NCBI GenBank assembly: GCA_965240325.2
Contig: OZ251251.1
Location: forward strand, 186,001 to 250,000
Length of the DNA stretch: 64,000 nucleotides
From: Rebecca billardiae RCC1528
Lineage: Eukaryota; Haptophyta
Reading direction: 5' to 3'
The notes beneath the pieces were generated by a model. The model was not told where the DNA came from. It saw only the letters and a list, made by a program, of their open reading frames with translations, and ran no database searches. The position numbers were made by a program, and so were the translations under genes. Below, piece after piece: positions 21,053 to 32,313 of this stretch; the stretch's first letter is position 1; every line of letters begins with the position of its first letter.

Positions 21053-22702
21053 CTGTGCCCTGGCGGGCCGGGGGGTCGGCGGGTCGTGCCATTGCTGTCG
21101 CAATGTTTCGTCCTCTGCGGGTTCGTCGCGTGTTTTCACATTCGCTCGTGGCCGTGGGTGACGAACGGACAGTCCGAGGGCGAGGACCAGTGACACCTGA
21201 AGTTCTCCCGCAGGCGAGTGTACGGCTACTGTACGCGTCCGTGCGCATCGGCAAGGCCCACAGCACCCACGAGGCGGAATGTGCCGAGCACGCGGGGCGG
21301 GGCGGGTAGCCCGTTGTTCTGCGCGAGCGCAGGTACGCGCTGTATGAGCCGCATCTCGCCCGCGATGGTGTAATCGAGCGCCTCAGTCGCCGCCGACAAA
21401 GCCGCCAGAGTAGATCGTGTGCATGTCCTCCTTCCGCCAGCCGAGAGCGGTCGTCGCGAGGATGCTTGCCGATGCCCGCTCCGGGCATGATGGGCTCGGC
21501 GCAGGTCGCGCTGACGTCGTACAAGGCCGCCACGCCGAGTACGAGCGCGTTGACGTTCGCGCGGTCGTCGCTCTTCGCCTCGTGCGACAGGTCTGGTGCC
21601 CGCGTGCTCGGCGGCACGAGGAGCTGTTGGTTGTGCGCGCGCGTTCACAGCGACAGCGTGTGCCACTCGCGATCGAGAGTGGGCACGAGCTGCTCGAGTA
21701 GGCACACGAATCGCAGCGCATCCGTCACCGGCGTGACGACGTCCGCCTCGTCCCGCAGCGCCTGCGCCATGGACGAGGATGGTGCGTCGATGTTGCAAGC
21801 TCGACATTTCATCTTTCTGCGGATGGCATCACGGGCTTGTCTGTGTCGCGCTGCGGCGAGGGTCGCCGACTCGCAAAGACGCGGTTGCTGCCACGGCGAC
21901 AGACCCGGGAGGTGCGTCCGCTGCGCGTCGTACGCCGTTGGCGCTGCGCTTCCGTCGCATTGGTCACCGTCGACGCCATGCAGGTCGGACGTGGGCTTCA
22001 CCGCGAGCGAAAGTCCGGTGCGCGGATTCGGGACTCCGGCGATCGAGTTCAGTCGTCGTTCAGAAGGCCGCGCCAAATCTTGCGTCGCGTGCGATGGCGC
22101 TTCCCGCCCGCGAGACACCTCGTGATGAGGGCCTTTCCGCACCGAGCCCGACGCGCGGCGGTGGATCGCGCGAGGCGGTTGTCGTGCGCAGCGCTCGATA
22201 CTATGGCCCGTGCGAGCGCTCGACGTGCAAGTCGGGCGAGGACCGCCCCAGGCCGCACGATCGTGTCGACGCGCCGAGCGTACCTCCAAACGCGTCGACT
22301 TTGGCCCCCGTTCGACCTGCACGCGAGACGACGAGGGCAGCAATCGCGAATCGGGCGAAAAACCCCCTCGGGAGTCCTCGCGCGATGTCCGCGCCGGCGT
22401 TGGATCTGGCGCGCGCCGCCCACGCGCTCCGCGCCACCGGGCACTTGTTTTCGGCCGAGCGTCCCCAGTGGGAGCTGCGAGGGCGCCCGGTGGTGAGCGA
22501 AGCGATTTTCTTTTCTTGGCGAGGCGGCGATTTTCTTTGTTCTTTTCTTTTTCTTATCTTTCCCCGGGCACTACAACTGGGGCGGACCTACGGCCCGCCC
22601 GCGATTTTCTTTTCTTGGCGAGGCGGCGATTTTCTTTGTAGTTCTTTTCTTTTTCGCTTATCTTTCCCCGGACACTACAAGGGGCGGACCTACGGCCCGC
22701 CA
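21053..22702. repeat. Dispersed repeat, copy 1 (complete)
   Basis: About 1.65 kb closely similar, in the same orientation, to 47048-48567 and partly to 23778-24757. All three begin CTGTGCCCTGGCGGG; copies 1 and 3 end GGCGGACCTACGGCCCGCCA. The outer TGGCGGGCCG (21061-21070) and CGGCCCGCCA (22693-22702) are perfect 10-base inverted repeats. Copy 1 carries the pyrimidine-rich terminal segment twice, about 22503-22601 and 22602-22700. The minus strand has conserved amino-acid stretches in all copies (for example IYSGGFVGGEALDYAIA in copies 2 and 3, and CAEPIMPGA), but broken by stops and frame changes. I do not recognise the protein. It looks like a decayed or non-autonomous mobile element of unknown class. 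Confidence 0.8.
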
Positions 22703-23777
22703 TATATTAACGACGCGTGTTATGCAACGGGCAGGCGTCACGGAGTCAGCAAGCTGTAGCGGCAGATCGAGCAGCAGAGACAAACACCAGGATTGACCAG
22801 TTGCACGCGTGAGCGCCGAAAAAACGACACTTTGGCAGTGATAGTCATCACCGTCGCCGCATCGTGGGCATGCCGCTGCCGCCGGCGGCGGCGGCAGCGG
22901 GAGCGTGGCAGCAGATCTACCACCTTCCGCGTTACGCGCTGCGTCGTGCGCGCCAGGTGGCAGGTTTCCCAGGTCCGCCGCGCGGAAGGCAGCGTGAGCG
23001 GTCGGCGAGCGCACGGAGGTGAGAAGTAAGCGCGCATCGTGAGAGCTTCAGCAGCTTGCCCACGCGCTTCACGAAGGCGGTGCGGTTGCGTGCGCACGCC
23101 TTCTGTACCCGTACACGCGATCAAAGCGTGAGCCACTCCCTAGGTCTTGCCTGCGCATCGCGGGCCGCGCCTCGTCTCCTGAATCCTCGTTCACGAGGAC
23201 AGCACGTGTATCCGTGTACGCGCTCGCGGCCGATGGCGGCTCCCCGCGTCGAGAGCCGTTTGGCTGGAGCCGCATCCAAGGGCATATATCGTCACGGCCC
23301 CACCCGATGCTGACGCTGAGGTGGCGTGCTTGCCGAAGGTAGCCGCATTGGCTGATCTCTCTGCCTTTGGGCAACCCTTTGCAACCGCGCCGGCTCACGC
23401 TGCCAGCGCGCGCGCGGCGTGGCTTCGTGGTGGACACCTGCCCTGGGTTTTGTCGTTCGTTCTCAGCGACGGTTGGGTCGATTGACATGCGGATTGGATT
23501 GGTGCATTGCGAATCGGCTTCGCAATGCACCATTGCGCTCGGATCGGCGCGGACGTCAGCCATGCGGCAGCGCGAGCGACAAAACCGCGAGATTTCATAC
23601 GCTTGTCGTTTTTTCATACGCTCACGGTTACTCACCCGTGCAACGGGTCATCAGCGCTCCTCGCCGTCGTCCGGCCCCCCCCGTAGGCCCGCCATATATA
23701 TGATGAATATAAGCAGGGAAGAAATAATATAAGCGCACGCGCAGTGCGAACTAACTACTAAGCAGATCGAAAAAAAA
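22703..23777. repeat. Repeat-like segment between copies 1 and 2, with hairpins
   Basis: No convincing gene. The segment contains a perfect hairpin at 23500-23532 (14-base arms TGGTGCATTGCGAA and TTCGCAATGCACCA, loop TCGGC). Near 23634 is a small palindrome, ACCCGTGCAACGGGT. It ends at about 23680-23695 with GTAGGCCCGCCATATATA, very like the right end of the dispersed repeat followed by the same TATATA flank as at 22700. GCAACGGG also occurs near its left edge at 22726. This suggests a second, nested element whose right end was reused. The class is not established. Confidence 0.45.
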
Positions 23778-24757
23778 CTGTGCCCTGGCGGGCGGGGCCG
23801 GGTCGGCGGGCCGTGCCAGTGCTGTCGCAATGTTTCGCATTCCTCTGCGGGTTGGCGTCTTTCCATCACAGCATTCGCTCGTGGCCGTGGGTGACGGACA
23901 GGCTTCGGATCAGTGACGTACACGTGTGAAGTTGGCTCCCACTCAGTACTCACGTCACACGTACGTACACGATTAATAATCGGGCGTGCGCATCTTATAT
24001 TAAATAATTGTAGTCAGCGAGGCCCACACCCACGAGGGAATGTGCAGCACGCGCTGCGGGGCGGGTAGCCCGATGCTCCGCGCGAGCGCAGGTACGCACT
24101 GTATGTGCCGCATCTCGACCGCGATGGCGTAATCGAGCGCCTCGCCGCCGACGAAGCCGCCAGAGTAGATCATGTGCATGTCCTCCTGCCGCCAGCCGAG
24201 AGCGGTCGTCGCGAGGACGCTTGCCGATGTCCGCTCCGGGCATGATGGGCTCGGCGCAGGTCGCGTTGGCATCGTACACGGCCGGCACGCTGAGCACGAG
24301 CGCGTTGACGTTCACGCGGTCGTCGCTCTTCGCCTCTTCGACAGGTCTGGCGCCCGCGTGTTTGGCGGCACGAGGAGCTGTTGGTTGTGCGCGCGCGCGC
24401 GCACAGCGACAGCGTGTGCCACTCGCGATCGAGAGTGGGCACGAGCTGCTCATGCGGGCACACGAATCGCAGCGCGTCCGTCACCGGCGTGACGACTTCC
24501 GCCTCGTCCCGCAGCGCCTGCGCCATGGACGAGGATGGCGCGGCGATGTTGCATGCTCGACGTTTCATCTCTCTGCGGATGGCATGTCGGGCTTGTCTGT
24601 GTCGCGCTGCGGCGAGGGTCGCCAACTCGCGATGACGCGGTTGCTGCCACGGAGACAGACCCGGGAGGCGCATGCGCTGCGCGTCGTACGCCGTTGGCGC
24701 TGCGCTTCCGTCGCATTGGTCACCGTCGACGCCATGCAGGCCGGACGTGGCTTCACT
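23778..24757. repeat. Dispersed repeat, copy 2 (right part missing)
   Basis: This begins CTGTGCCCTGGCGGGC after a run of eight A residues. It follows copies 1 and 3 through the shared blocks (CCGCCAGAGTAGATC, GGGCATGATGGGCTCGGCG, GCCATGGACGAGGATGG) up to about 24757, where similarity stops. The right third, including the pyrimidine-rich terminal part, is absent. The minus-strand peptide remnant IYSGGFVGGEALDYAIAVE is present. Confidence 0.8.
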
Positions 24758-25246
24758 CGGGCTGAGGGACGGACCGGAGCGACTGTTCGGTTTGGTACGG
24801 TCCGGTCCGGCTGCAGAAATTTATGCATAAGGTATGGCGCACCCGCATCGAACCTCCTTCGGCCTTTTTTGCCATTGGCAGCTCAGTTCCATAGCACAGG
24901 AAAGAGTGGGTCGACCCACAAATCGACGAAAAAAAACCCACCGCCACTGACCTTATACTCAGCGAATACACTAGAGACATGCCGTTGATTGCATGAGGTA
25001 GACGCGGAATAACCGAATAAGTAATCTGCGCGCTGTCCAGGGTGCGGAGGAGATGCTCTGTGTTGATGAGAAGCTTGGGGGGATCCGAGCAAATCTTTTG
25101 ACGGATTCCCGGCGGGAGGGCGTTTCTGATTGGCCAGCGTGCCGCCGATGCGCGCCAAGATTCCCACAGACGGCCCCGGCCCAACACGCAGTGAAAGGCT
25201 TCGCCGACCGCTTCCCGCACCGCCGCCGCGCCACACCACCCACGCC
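24758..25246. other. Intergenic region after the truncated repeat
   Basis: Starts with TCCGG-rich words (GGTACGGTCCGGTCCGGC) and then becomes less GC-rich. No gene is recognised; the open frames on either strand lack domains. Confidence 0.4.
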
Positions 25247-25495
25247 ATGGATCTCGGCTCATTCGACATCTCGGTGGGCGAGACCCCCGCGACCCCCTTC
25301 GACGCCTTCTGCCCACCACCGCCGCGCCGCTCCTCCTCCTCCGACTCGGAGCCCACCGGCACGCGCCTCTCGTCCTCGTCCGAGGACGGCTCGCTCTCCG
25401 ACCTGTACACCGGCGCGGAGCCGCGGCCACAGCGCGCGGAGGGCGGCTCGGCGCGGGCGTACGTGCGGGCGAGCGCAGTCATGCGCGCGGCGTAA
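25247..25495 (+). CDS. Small hypothetical Ser/Asp-rich protein
   Basis: A plus-strand frame of 82 codons starting MDLGSFDISVGETP, with consistently G/C-ending codons. It encodes a low-complexity Ser/Glu/Asp-rich middle (RSSSSDSEP, SSSSEDGSLSDLY) and a basic, alanine-rich end. No family is recognised. The opposite strand over the same bases is also open and gives a similarly acidic sequence (SESEPSSDEDERR), so the coding strand is uncertain. It may be a fragment of a larger spliced gene. Confidence 0.3.
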   Translation: MDLGSFDISVGETPATPFDAFCPPPPRRSSSSDSEPTGTRLSSSSEDGSLSDLYTGAEPRPQRAEGGSARAYVRASAVMRAA

Positions 25496-26208
25496 CGCGG
25501 CCACGCCTCGCACGCCGCTCGCACGACACGCTCGCACGCCGCTGCAGCGGCCTCGACGGCGGTCGGCGGCGCGCTCGGTCTGCCCCGCGGACTGGCCGCC
25601 GCTCCCGCCCCATCGTTTCCGGTCCGTGTGCCGACGGCATCGTCTGCTCGTCCTGCTCGCGCTGACCAGCCCCGACGCCTTTGCACGTTGTTTCCGCCAC
25701 CGCGCGCCCGACTCCCTCCGCCGCCGCCTCGAAGTGTTCGACGCGGCGCCGCTGCCGGGCTCGGACTGCGCGGGCCCGCGCGCACTGCGCCCTGGCCGCC
25801 CCGGCCAGGCACAGACTGACTTTCCTGATGCCGTTCAGAGCATCTCTTGTACAGATTAAGTCGCCACGCATCATGATGAGCATCATTGCCTACTTGGAAG
25901 TTAGAAGCGGTCATGTGCAGCTCAGGCTGATGAACAGTCGGACCCGCGACGCTGCGGAGTGCAGAGTCGTAGAGTCCGTCACTCACCGAGTCACCGCAGC
26001 ACTCAGCAGTCCTGCCCACGGAAGCACTCCGGAAGATCTAAGATCTTCAGAGCTTGCCCCCGCCCGGCCGCGGCCGCCCGCCGCAAGCTTGCCCATCAAC
26101 CCCGGCCGCCCTTCCAGAGTGCCGGCGCGTGCGTGCGCGATCGGCCTTTTATTCGCGCTCGCCGTCCTCGTCCTCGCGCGCGCGTCCGCGCAGCGACCAG
26201 CCCGCGCC
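25496..26208. other. Region upstream of the molybdenum hydroxylase
   Basis: The frame of the following gene is open back to about 25681, but this part shows no domain and includes Arg/Ala/Pro-rich low-complexity sequence. It is treated as upstream or leader sequence. A small palindromic repeat AGATCTAAGATCT lies near 26034. No other gene is seen. Confidence 0.4.
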
Positions 26209-27499
26209 ATGGCCTCGAGCGTCGCCCGCTGGCTCTGCGGCGAGGATGACGCCGTCCCGGACCCAGCCAACCCCCCCGACCCGCCGCCGCCGCCGCCGCC
26301 GTACGACGCCGCGCCGCCGTACGCCTTAGCCTCGCTCGCGACCGCGCGCTTCACCGTGAACGGCGCGCGGCGCGAGGTGCCGGCGGCGCTCGCGGCGGAG
26401 ATCACGCTGGGCGAGTACCTGCGCGAGCACGAGCTGCTCACGGGCACCAAGCTCAGCTGCCGCGAGGGCGGCTGCGGCGCGTGCACCGTGCTCGTGCGCG
26501 CAGAGCGGCCGCCCGACGCCGCCGACCCGCCGCCGCCGCCGCGGCCCATCAACGCGTGCTTGCGCCTGCTCGCGGCGTGCGACGGGCTGGAGATCACGAC
26601 GGTGGAGGGCCTCGGCAGCCTCGCCGCGCCGCACGCCGTGCAGCGCACCCTCGCCCACGCCGACGCCAGCCAGTGCGGCTTCTGCTCGCCTGGGATGGTC
26701 ACGGCGCTCGCCGCCGGCCTGGACTCCCTGGGGGGCCTCGGCGGCTCTCCCGGACCGGACGGCGAGGCCCCCGGACCGGACGGCGGCGGCGGCGCCGGCT
26801 CGGGCGGCGCCGCGCGCGAGGCCGCGCTGCTCCACCTCGAGGAGGCGCTCCACGGCAACATCTGCCGCTGCACCGGCTACCGGCGAATCCTGGACGCGGC
26901 GGCGGCGCTGCTCGATATTGAGGAGCTGGCGCCCAAATGTCCGGGAGGGAAGAGTCCGGGGGGCGCGAGTCCGGGGCGGAAGAGTCCGGGGGGCGCGAGG
27001 TCGGGGGAGGAGAGGCCGGCGGCCGACGCGGCGGCGGGCTGCCACGCGCACGGGCGCTGCGGCGGCGAGCGCTGCGGCGCGGCGGCGGAGGCGGGCGGCG
27101 GCGCGGCGGGCGGCGGGTGCGCGCGCGCGCACGGCGGCGGGTGCGGCGGCGCGCGCGCGGGCGGGTGCGGCGTCGCCTCGCCGCCGCCAGTCCCGCTCGC
27201 GCCGTCGGCGTGCGCTGGCGCGGGCGTGGGCTACTACGCGCCGCGCACGCTCGCGGCCGCGCTCGCCGCGGCCGCGCTGCCGTCCGCGCAACTGCTGTGC
27301 GCAAACACCGGCCGCGCGGGCGTGGCCAAGTACTACGGTGGCGATGGCGTGACAATGGCGGCGGTGGCGGCGGCGGACGAGCCCGGCGATGAGAAGGCGG
27401 AGGAGACGAAGGCGGCGGCGGCGGCGGCGGCGGCGGCGGAGGCGGCGGCGGAGGACAAGCAACCGCGCACGCGCGGCGCGGCGGCAGGTGACAGCACCC

Positions 27500-27539
<40 letters not shown>

Positions 27540-29059
27540 GCGCCGCCGCCCCGCGCCGCCGCCGGATGGCGACGAGATCTTGGCGACGCACGGCGCGGCG
27601 CCGCCCGCCCGCGGCGTCGCGCTCGGCGGTGGCGGCGGCTGCGGCGGCGGCGGCGGCGCGCGCGGCCCTCTGGTCGACGTGTCTCGCGTGGCCGAGCTGC
27701 GCGTGCTCAGCGGCGGCGGCGCGGCGGACGGAGGGTCGACGGCTGTGGTGGTCGGGGCGGCGGTTACACTGGCTGAGCTATTGGCGCACGCGCGCGCGCT
27801 CGCGAAGGGCGGCGGTGCCGCCGCCGTCGCCGCCGCCGCCTCCAACGCCGCCGCCGCCGCCGCCGCCGGCACCGCCGCTCAGACGGAGGGCGGCGGTGTC
27901 GGCGGCGGCGGCGGCGGCGGCGGCACCGTCGAGTCAGCGCACCGCTGGGCGGCGGTCGCGGCGCACCTGACCCGTGTCGCCGGCCCAGCCGTGCGCGCCG
28001 TTGCGTCCGTCGGCGGAGCGGTCGCGCTCGCGTGTCGTTACATTTCGTTCCCCTCCGACGTCTGTCTGTTACTCGCGGCGCTGGGGGCGCGCGTGCAGCT
28101 GGCGGCGGTGGGCGGCGGCCCGCCCGGCGGCGGGGGCGGCGGCGGTGCGCCGCCCCCGCCGGTTTCGTCAGCTTCGTCACAACCGTCGGGCGGCGTGTGC
28201 CTCGGCGCTCTGCTCGCCGCGTCCGCCGCGCTCGGCGACGGCGGCGGCGATGGCGGCGGCGGCGGCGGCGCTGAGGCGGCGGCGGCGGCGGCCACTGGCG
28301 CGCACGCTGCCGCCAGTGGCGGCAGTGGCGGCGGTGGCGGCGGCGACGACGACGACGCGGCCCACTGGGCCAGGGCACTGCGCGCAGGCAGCGCTCTGAT
28401 CGTGTCGATCACAGTGCCGCCGCCGCCGCACGGGGCGCGCGCGGGCGCGCCGCGCGGCGGCGCCGCGGCCGCGGCCGGCGCGGCTGGCGGCGGCGGTGCG
28501 CGCTCACACGCCGCCCGCGCGGAGGCGGGGCCCGTGGCCGCGGCGGACGCCGCCGCTGACGACGACGAGCCGCCGATCGAGCTCTTCGCCACGCAGAAGA
28601 TTGCGCTGCGCACGCGCAACGCTCACGCGCTGCTGAGCGCAGCGGTGGCGCTCACGGTGGCGCGGCGCGGCGCGCGGACGCGCGCGCCCGGCGGCGGCGA
28701 TGGCGGCGGGCGCGGCGCGGAGGGCGGCGAGGCGGCGCGATCCGCCGCCGCTGCCGACGCGACCGACGCCGACGACGCCGACGCCGACGCGCCGCACTGG
28801 GCCATCGTGCACGCGCGCGCGTGGTTCGGCGGCGCGGGCGCGCGCGGCGGGCTCGCGCGCGCGGCCGGCGCCGAGCGCGCGCTCACGGGCGCAACACTCG
28901 GCGAGGACGCGCCGCTGCGCGCGGCGCTCGGCGCGCTCGGCACGGTGCGCGCGGGCGCGAGCGCGCTGTGCGCCGCGCACGCGCCGGCGCTCCTGTACAA
29001 GTGCCTGCTGCGCTGCGCGGCGGCGCTTGACGATGCGGCGGCGGCGGCGCGCGGCGCGG

Positions 29060-29092
<33 letters not shown>

Positions 29093-29441
29093 TGCTGCCG
29101 CCGCAGCTGCGCGCGGCCGCGGGCGTGTACGCGCGCGGCGCGGCGCGCGGCAGCGCATACATCCGCGGCGCGGAGGACCCCGCAAAGTTCCCCGTCTCCG
29201 CGCCGCAGCACAAGCTGGGCGCGCTCGCGCAGTGCACGGGCCGCGCCGCCTACACCGACGACCCGCCGCGCCGCGCGGGCGAATGTCACGCGGCCCTGGC
29301 GCTGGCGGCGCGTGTGGGTGTGCTGCGCGCACTCGAGGGCGCGGCGGCGGCGCGTGCTGCGCCCGGGGTCGTGGCTGTGGTGACGGCGGCGGAGCTGGCG
29401 GGCCTCGGCGTGCGCAACGCGCTGGGCGGCGACGACGACGA

Positions 29442-29473
<32 letters not shown>

Positions 29474-31296
29474 AGGGCGACAAGCCGCCGGGCGAGCTGC
29501 TGCTGCAGCCGCTCGGCTCGCGCGTGCCGCACGCGGGCGCGCGCCTCGCCATCGTCGTCGCGAGCTCGCGTGCGCGCGCGCAGGCGGCCGCGGCGCTGCT
29601 GCGCGCCATCATCGACGACGACGGCGGCGGCGGCGACGACGACGGCGGCGCGGGCGGCGACGCGGACGGCGGCGCGGGCGGCGGCGGCGGTGGCGTGGCG
29701 CCGCCGCCGCCGCCGCGCGGGGCGGCGCGGCGCCCGATCCTCACGCTCGACGACGCCGTCGCCGCGCGCTCCTTCTGGCCAGGCACCGAGGCGTCGCTCT
29801 CAGTCGGCGACGCGGCCGCCGCGCTCGCGGCCGCCGCCACCGTCGTCCGCGGCACCGCGCGCGTCGGCGGCCAGTTTCATAATTACATGGAGCTGCAGAC
29901 TGCGCGCGCGACGTGCGCGGAGGGCGAGGCGGCGCGTGGCGGGGCCGTGCGCGTGGCGTGCTCCACGCAGGCGCCCGCGCTCGTCGCGAGCCACGTCGCC
30001 GCGTGCCTCCGAGTCCGGGAGTCCGCAGTCCGGGTGAGCGTCGAGCGCGCGGGCGGCGCCTACGGCGGCAAGGCGGGGCGCTCCGTGCCCGTCGCGGTGG
30101 CGGCGGCGGTGGCGTCGCGAGCGGCGGGCGGCAGGCCGGTGTCGCTCGCGCTGCCGATGGCGGCGAACATGCGCATGCTCGGCGCGCGCCGGCCGTACCG
30201 CTTCGACTACGCCGCCGGCGCGGACGCTTCCGGGAAACTTCTCGCCGTGACCGGCCGCGTGTACGTGCTGCAGGGCGGAGATTGCGATCTCGGCGCGCCG
30301 CCCGACGGGCTCGGCGTGCGCTTCGCGATCGACGGCGCGTGCCGCGTGCGCGCGTGGGCGCTCAGCGGCGTGTGCTGCCGCGCCGAGCTGCCGGGCAACA
30401 CGTGGTGCCGCGGGCCCACCTTCCTGCCCGGACAGCTGCTGCTCGCCGCAGTCCTGGACCACGTCGCCGCGGCGTCCGGAATTCCGGGGGTTTTGCTCGC
30501 GCGACGAAACTTGTACCGGACTGGCGACCAGACGCTGTACGGGCAGCGGCTGCCGCGCTGCACGCTCGAGCGCTGCGTCGCCGAGGCGCTGCAGCGCGCG
30601 GCGTACCCAAGGCTCGCCGCCGCCGTCGCCGCGCGCAACGCCGCCTCGCGCTTTGTCAAGGAGGGCATCGCGCTCGCGCCGTTTAAATACGGAATGGGCA
30701 GCGGCGCCGGGTACCGCGCGCTCGTGAGCGTGCTGCCGGACGGCTCGGTCCGGGTGGAGCAGTCCGGGTGCGAGGTGGGGCAGGGGCTGCGCGTGAAGCA
30801 GGCGCAGGCCGCCGCGCGCGCGCTCGGGCTGCCCACCACAGACGCCGTCACCGTCGCGCCCGCCACTTCTTCCCTGTCGAACCTTCCGACCGGCGGCTCC
30901 ACAACTTCGGAGGCGAACGCGGCTTCGGTTACGCTCGCGGCGCAGGCGGTGCGAAAGCGCATGGCGCCGGTGGAGGCGGAGCTCGCCGCGGCGGCCGGCG
31001 GCGCGCCGCCGGCGTGGCGCGCCCTCGCCGCCGCGTGCGCCGCGCGCGGCGTCGACCTCTGCGCGTACGCCGTCTATGACGAAACTGACGAAACTCAGCC
31101 CGGCGTGCTGCCCGGCCCGCCGCCCGCGGACGCGGCGGACGGCGCGGGGCCGTTTCGTTACCACGCGTACGGCTGCGCGCTCGCGCACGTGCGGTATGAC
31201 GCGCTCGCGGCGGAGGTGCGCGCGCGCGCTGGCCGCGCCGCCGCGCGCGCTGCGCCGCCGCGCCGCGCGCCGCCGCCCCAGCGGCCGCGTGGCTGA

Positions 31297-31343
<47 letters not shown>

Positions 31344-32313
31344 AGGTGCGCGTGCTCCGCGCGACGCTCGTGACGGACCAGGGCGTCTCGCTCAACCCGG
31401 CCATCGACGCTGGCCAGGTGCGCGCCGCCTCGGCCCAAACCCTAACCCTAACCCCAACCCTACACCCTCACCCCAGCCGCCGCCGCGGCCGCGTCGCGCC
31501 GCGCTCGGCCGCGAGCGAGCGCGCGCGCGGCGCGCGCGCGGCAGCGGCGCGCCGCGGCGCGCGCTCACGCGCGCGCGCGCGCGCGCGTGGGCGGGCGGGT
31601 CACGCGCGGGTCTCGCGCAGGTGCACGGCGCGTTCGTGATGGGCCTGGGCTATGTCCTCAGCGAGAGCCTCGAGCGCGCGCCGGTGACGGGCGCGGTGCG
31701 CGCAGCCCGCGGCCGCGCGGTACCGACCGCGCGGGCGGCGCCGGCGCGCGGCGCGCGGCGCGCAGTGCGCGGCGCGCGCGAGCGGTGGCGCGCGCCCGCG
31801 CGGCCGGTCTGCGCGCGCGCGCGCTCAGCACCCGCCGCGCCCTCCCCGCCGCGCGCTGCGCGCCCGCTCCGGCCCGGTCCGGTCCGGTCCGGTCCGGTGC
31901 GGTCCGGTCCGGTCCGGTCCGGTCCGGTCCGGTGCGGTCCGGTGCGGTCCGGTGCCCGCCACCCGCAGCTGCTGAGCGTCGGCAGCTGGGAGTACAAGCC
32001 GCCGGCGGTCGACGACATCCCGGAGGAGTTCGACATCGCGTTCCTGTCGCACTGCCCCAACCCGGCGGGGATCCTGGGCAGCAAGGCGGTGGGCGAACCC
32101 GCCATCCTCTCCGCGTCGGCGGTGCTGAGCGCCGTGCGCGCCGCGGTGGGCGCCGTCCGCGACGACGAGGCGGCGGCGCGCGGCGGCGGCGGCCGCGCGC
32201 CGTACGCGCAGCTCGACGCGCCCGCGACGCCGGCCGCGCTCGTCGCGGCGTGCGCGCTCGACGAGTCGGCCTTCTCGTTCCGGGCGGCGCCGCCGGGCGC
32301 GGCGCGGCGCTGA
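26209..32313 (+). CDS. Xanthine dehydrogenase/aldehyde oxidase family molybdoenzyme, 4 exons
   Basis: Exons 26209-31215, 31346-31417, 31621-31695 and 31969-32313, all phase 0, give 1,832 residues against about 1,330 for typical family members. In order: a plant-type 2Fe-2S domain (CREGGCGACTV), a second 2Fe-2S domain (QCGFCSPGM ... NICRCTGYRRIL), an FAD domain (AVASVGGAV ... PSDVCLLLAALGA), and molybdopterin domains (GGQFHNYMELQ, GGAYGGKAGRS, GCEVGQGL, GVSLNPAIDAGQ, GSKAVGEPAI). The catalytic Glu of the AVGEP motif is present in exon 4. Where xanthine oxidases have a substrate-binding Glu (GGKET), this protein has Ala (GGKAG), and the usual FRGFGGPQ is WCRGPTFLPGQ. A substrate other than xanthine, for example an aldehyde, is therefore more likely. 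The extra length is Gly/Ala/Asp low complexity inserted between domains. Confidence 0.88.
31418..31620 (+). other. Intron with telomere-type repeats (molybdoenzyme intron 2)
   Basis: The intron starts GTGCGCGCC and ends GCGCAG. Only about 20 bases after the donor lies a short CCCTAA-type tract (about 31436-31475) that decays into CCCCAACCC and CACCCTCACCCC. The remainder is a CGCG-rich run. Confidence 0.75.
31876..31955 (+). repeat. CCGGT pentanucleotide array in intron 3
   Basis: About 16 tandem pentamers, mostly CCGGT with every few units CGGTG, fill the central-right part of molybdoenzyme intron 3 (31696-31968). The array ends only about 14 bases before the acceptor CCCGCAG. Confidence 0.9.

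Noticed and set aside
24883-26019. 378-codon minus-strand frame opposite the small Ser/Asp-rich frame
   Set aside because: It runs across non-coding-looking sequence, has no domain, and its acidic middle is the mirror of the plus-strand frame. Left as an alternative only.
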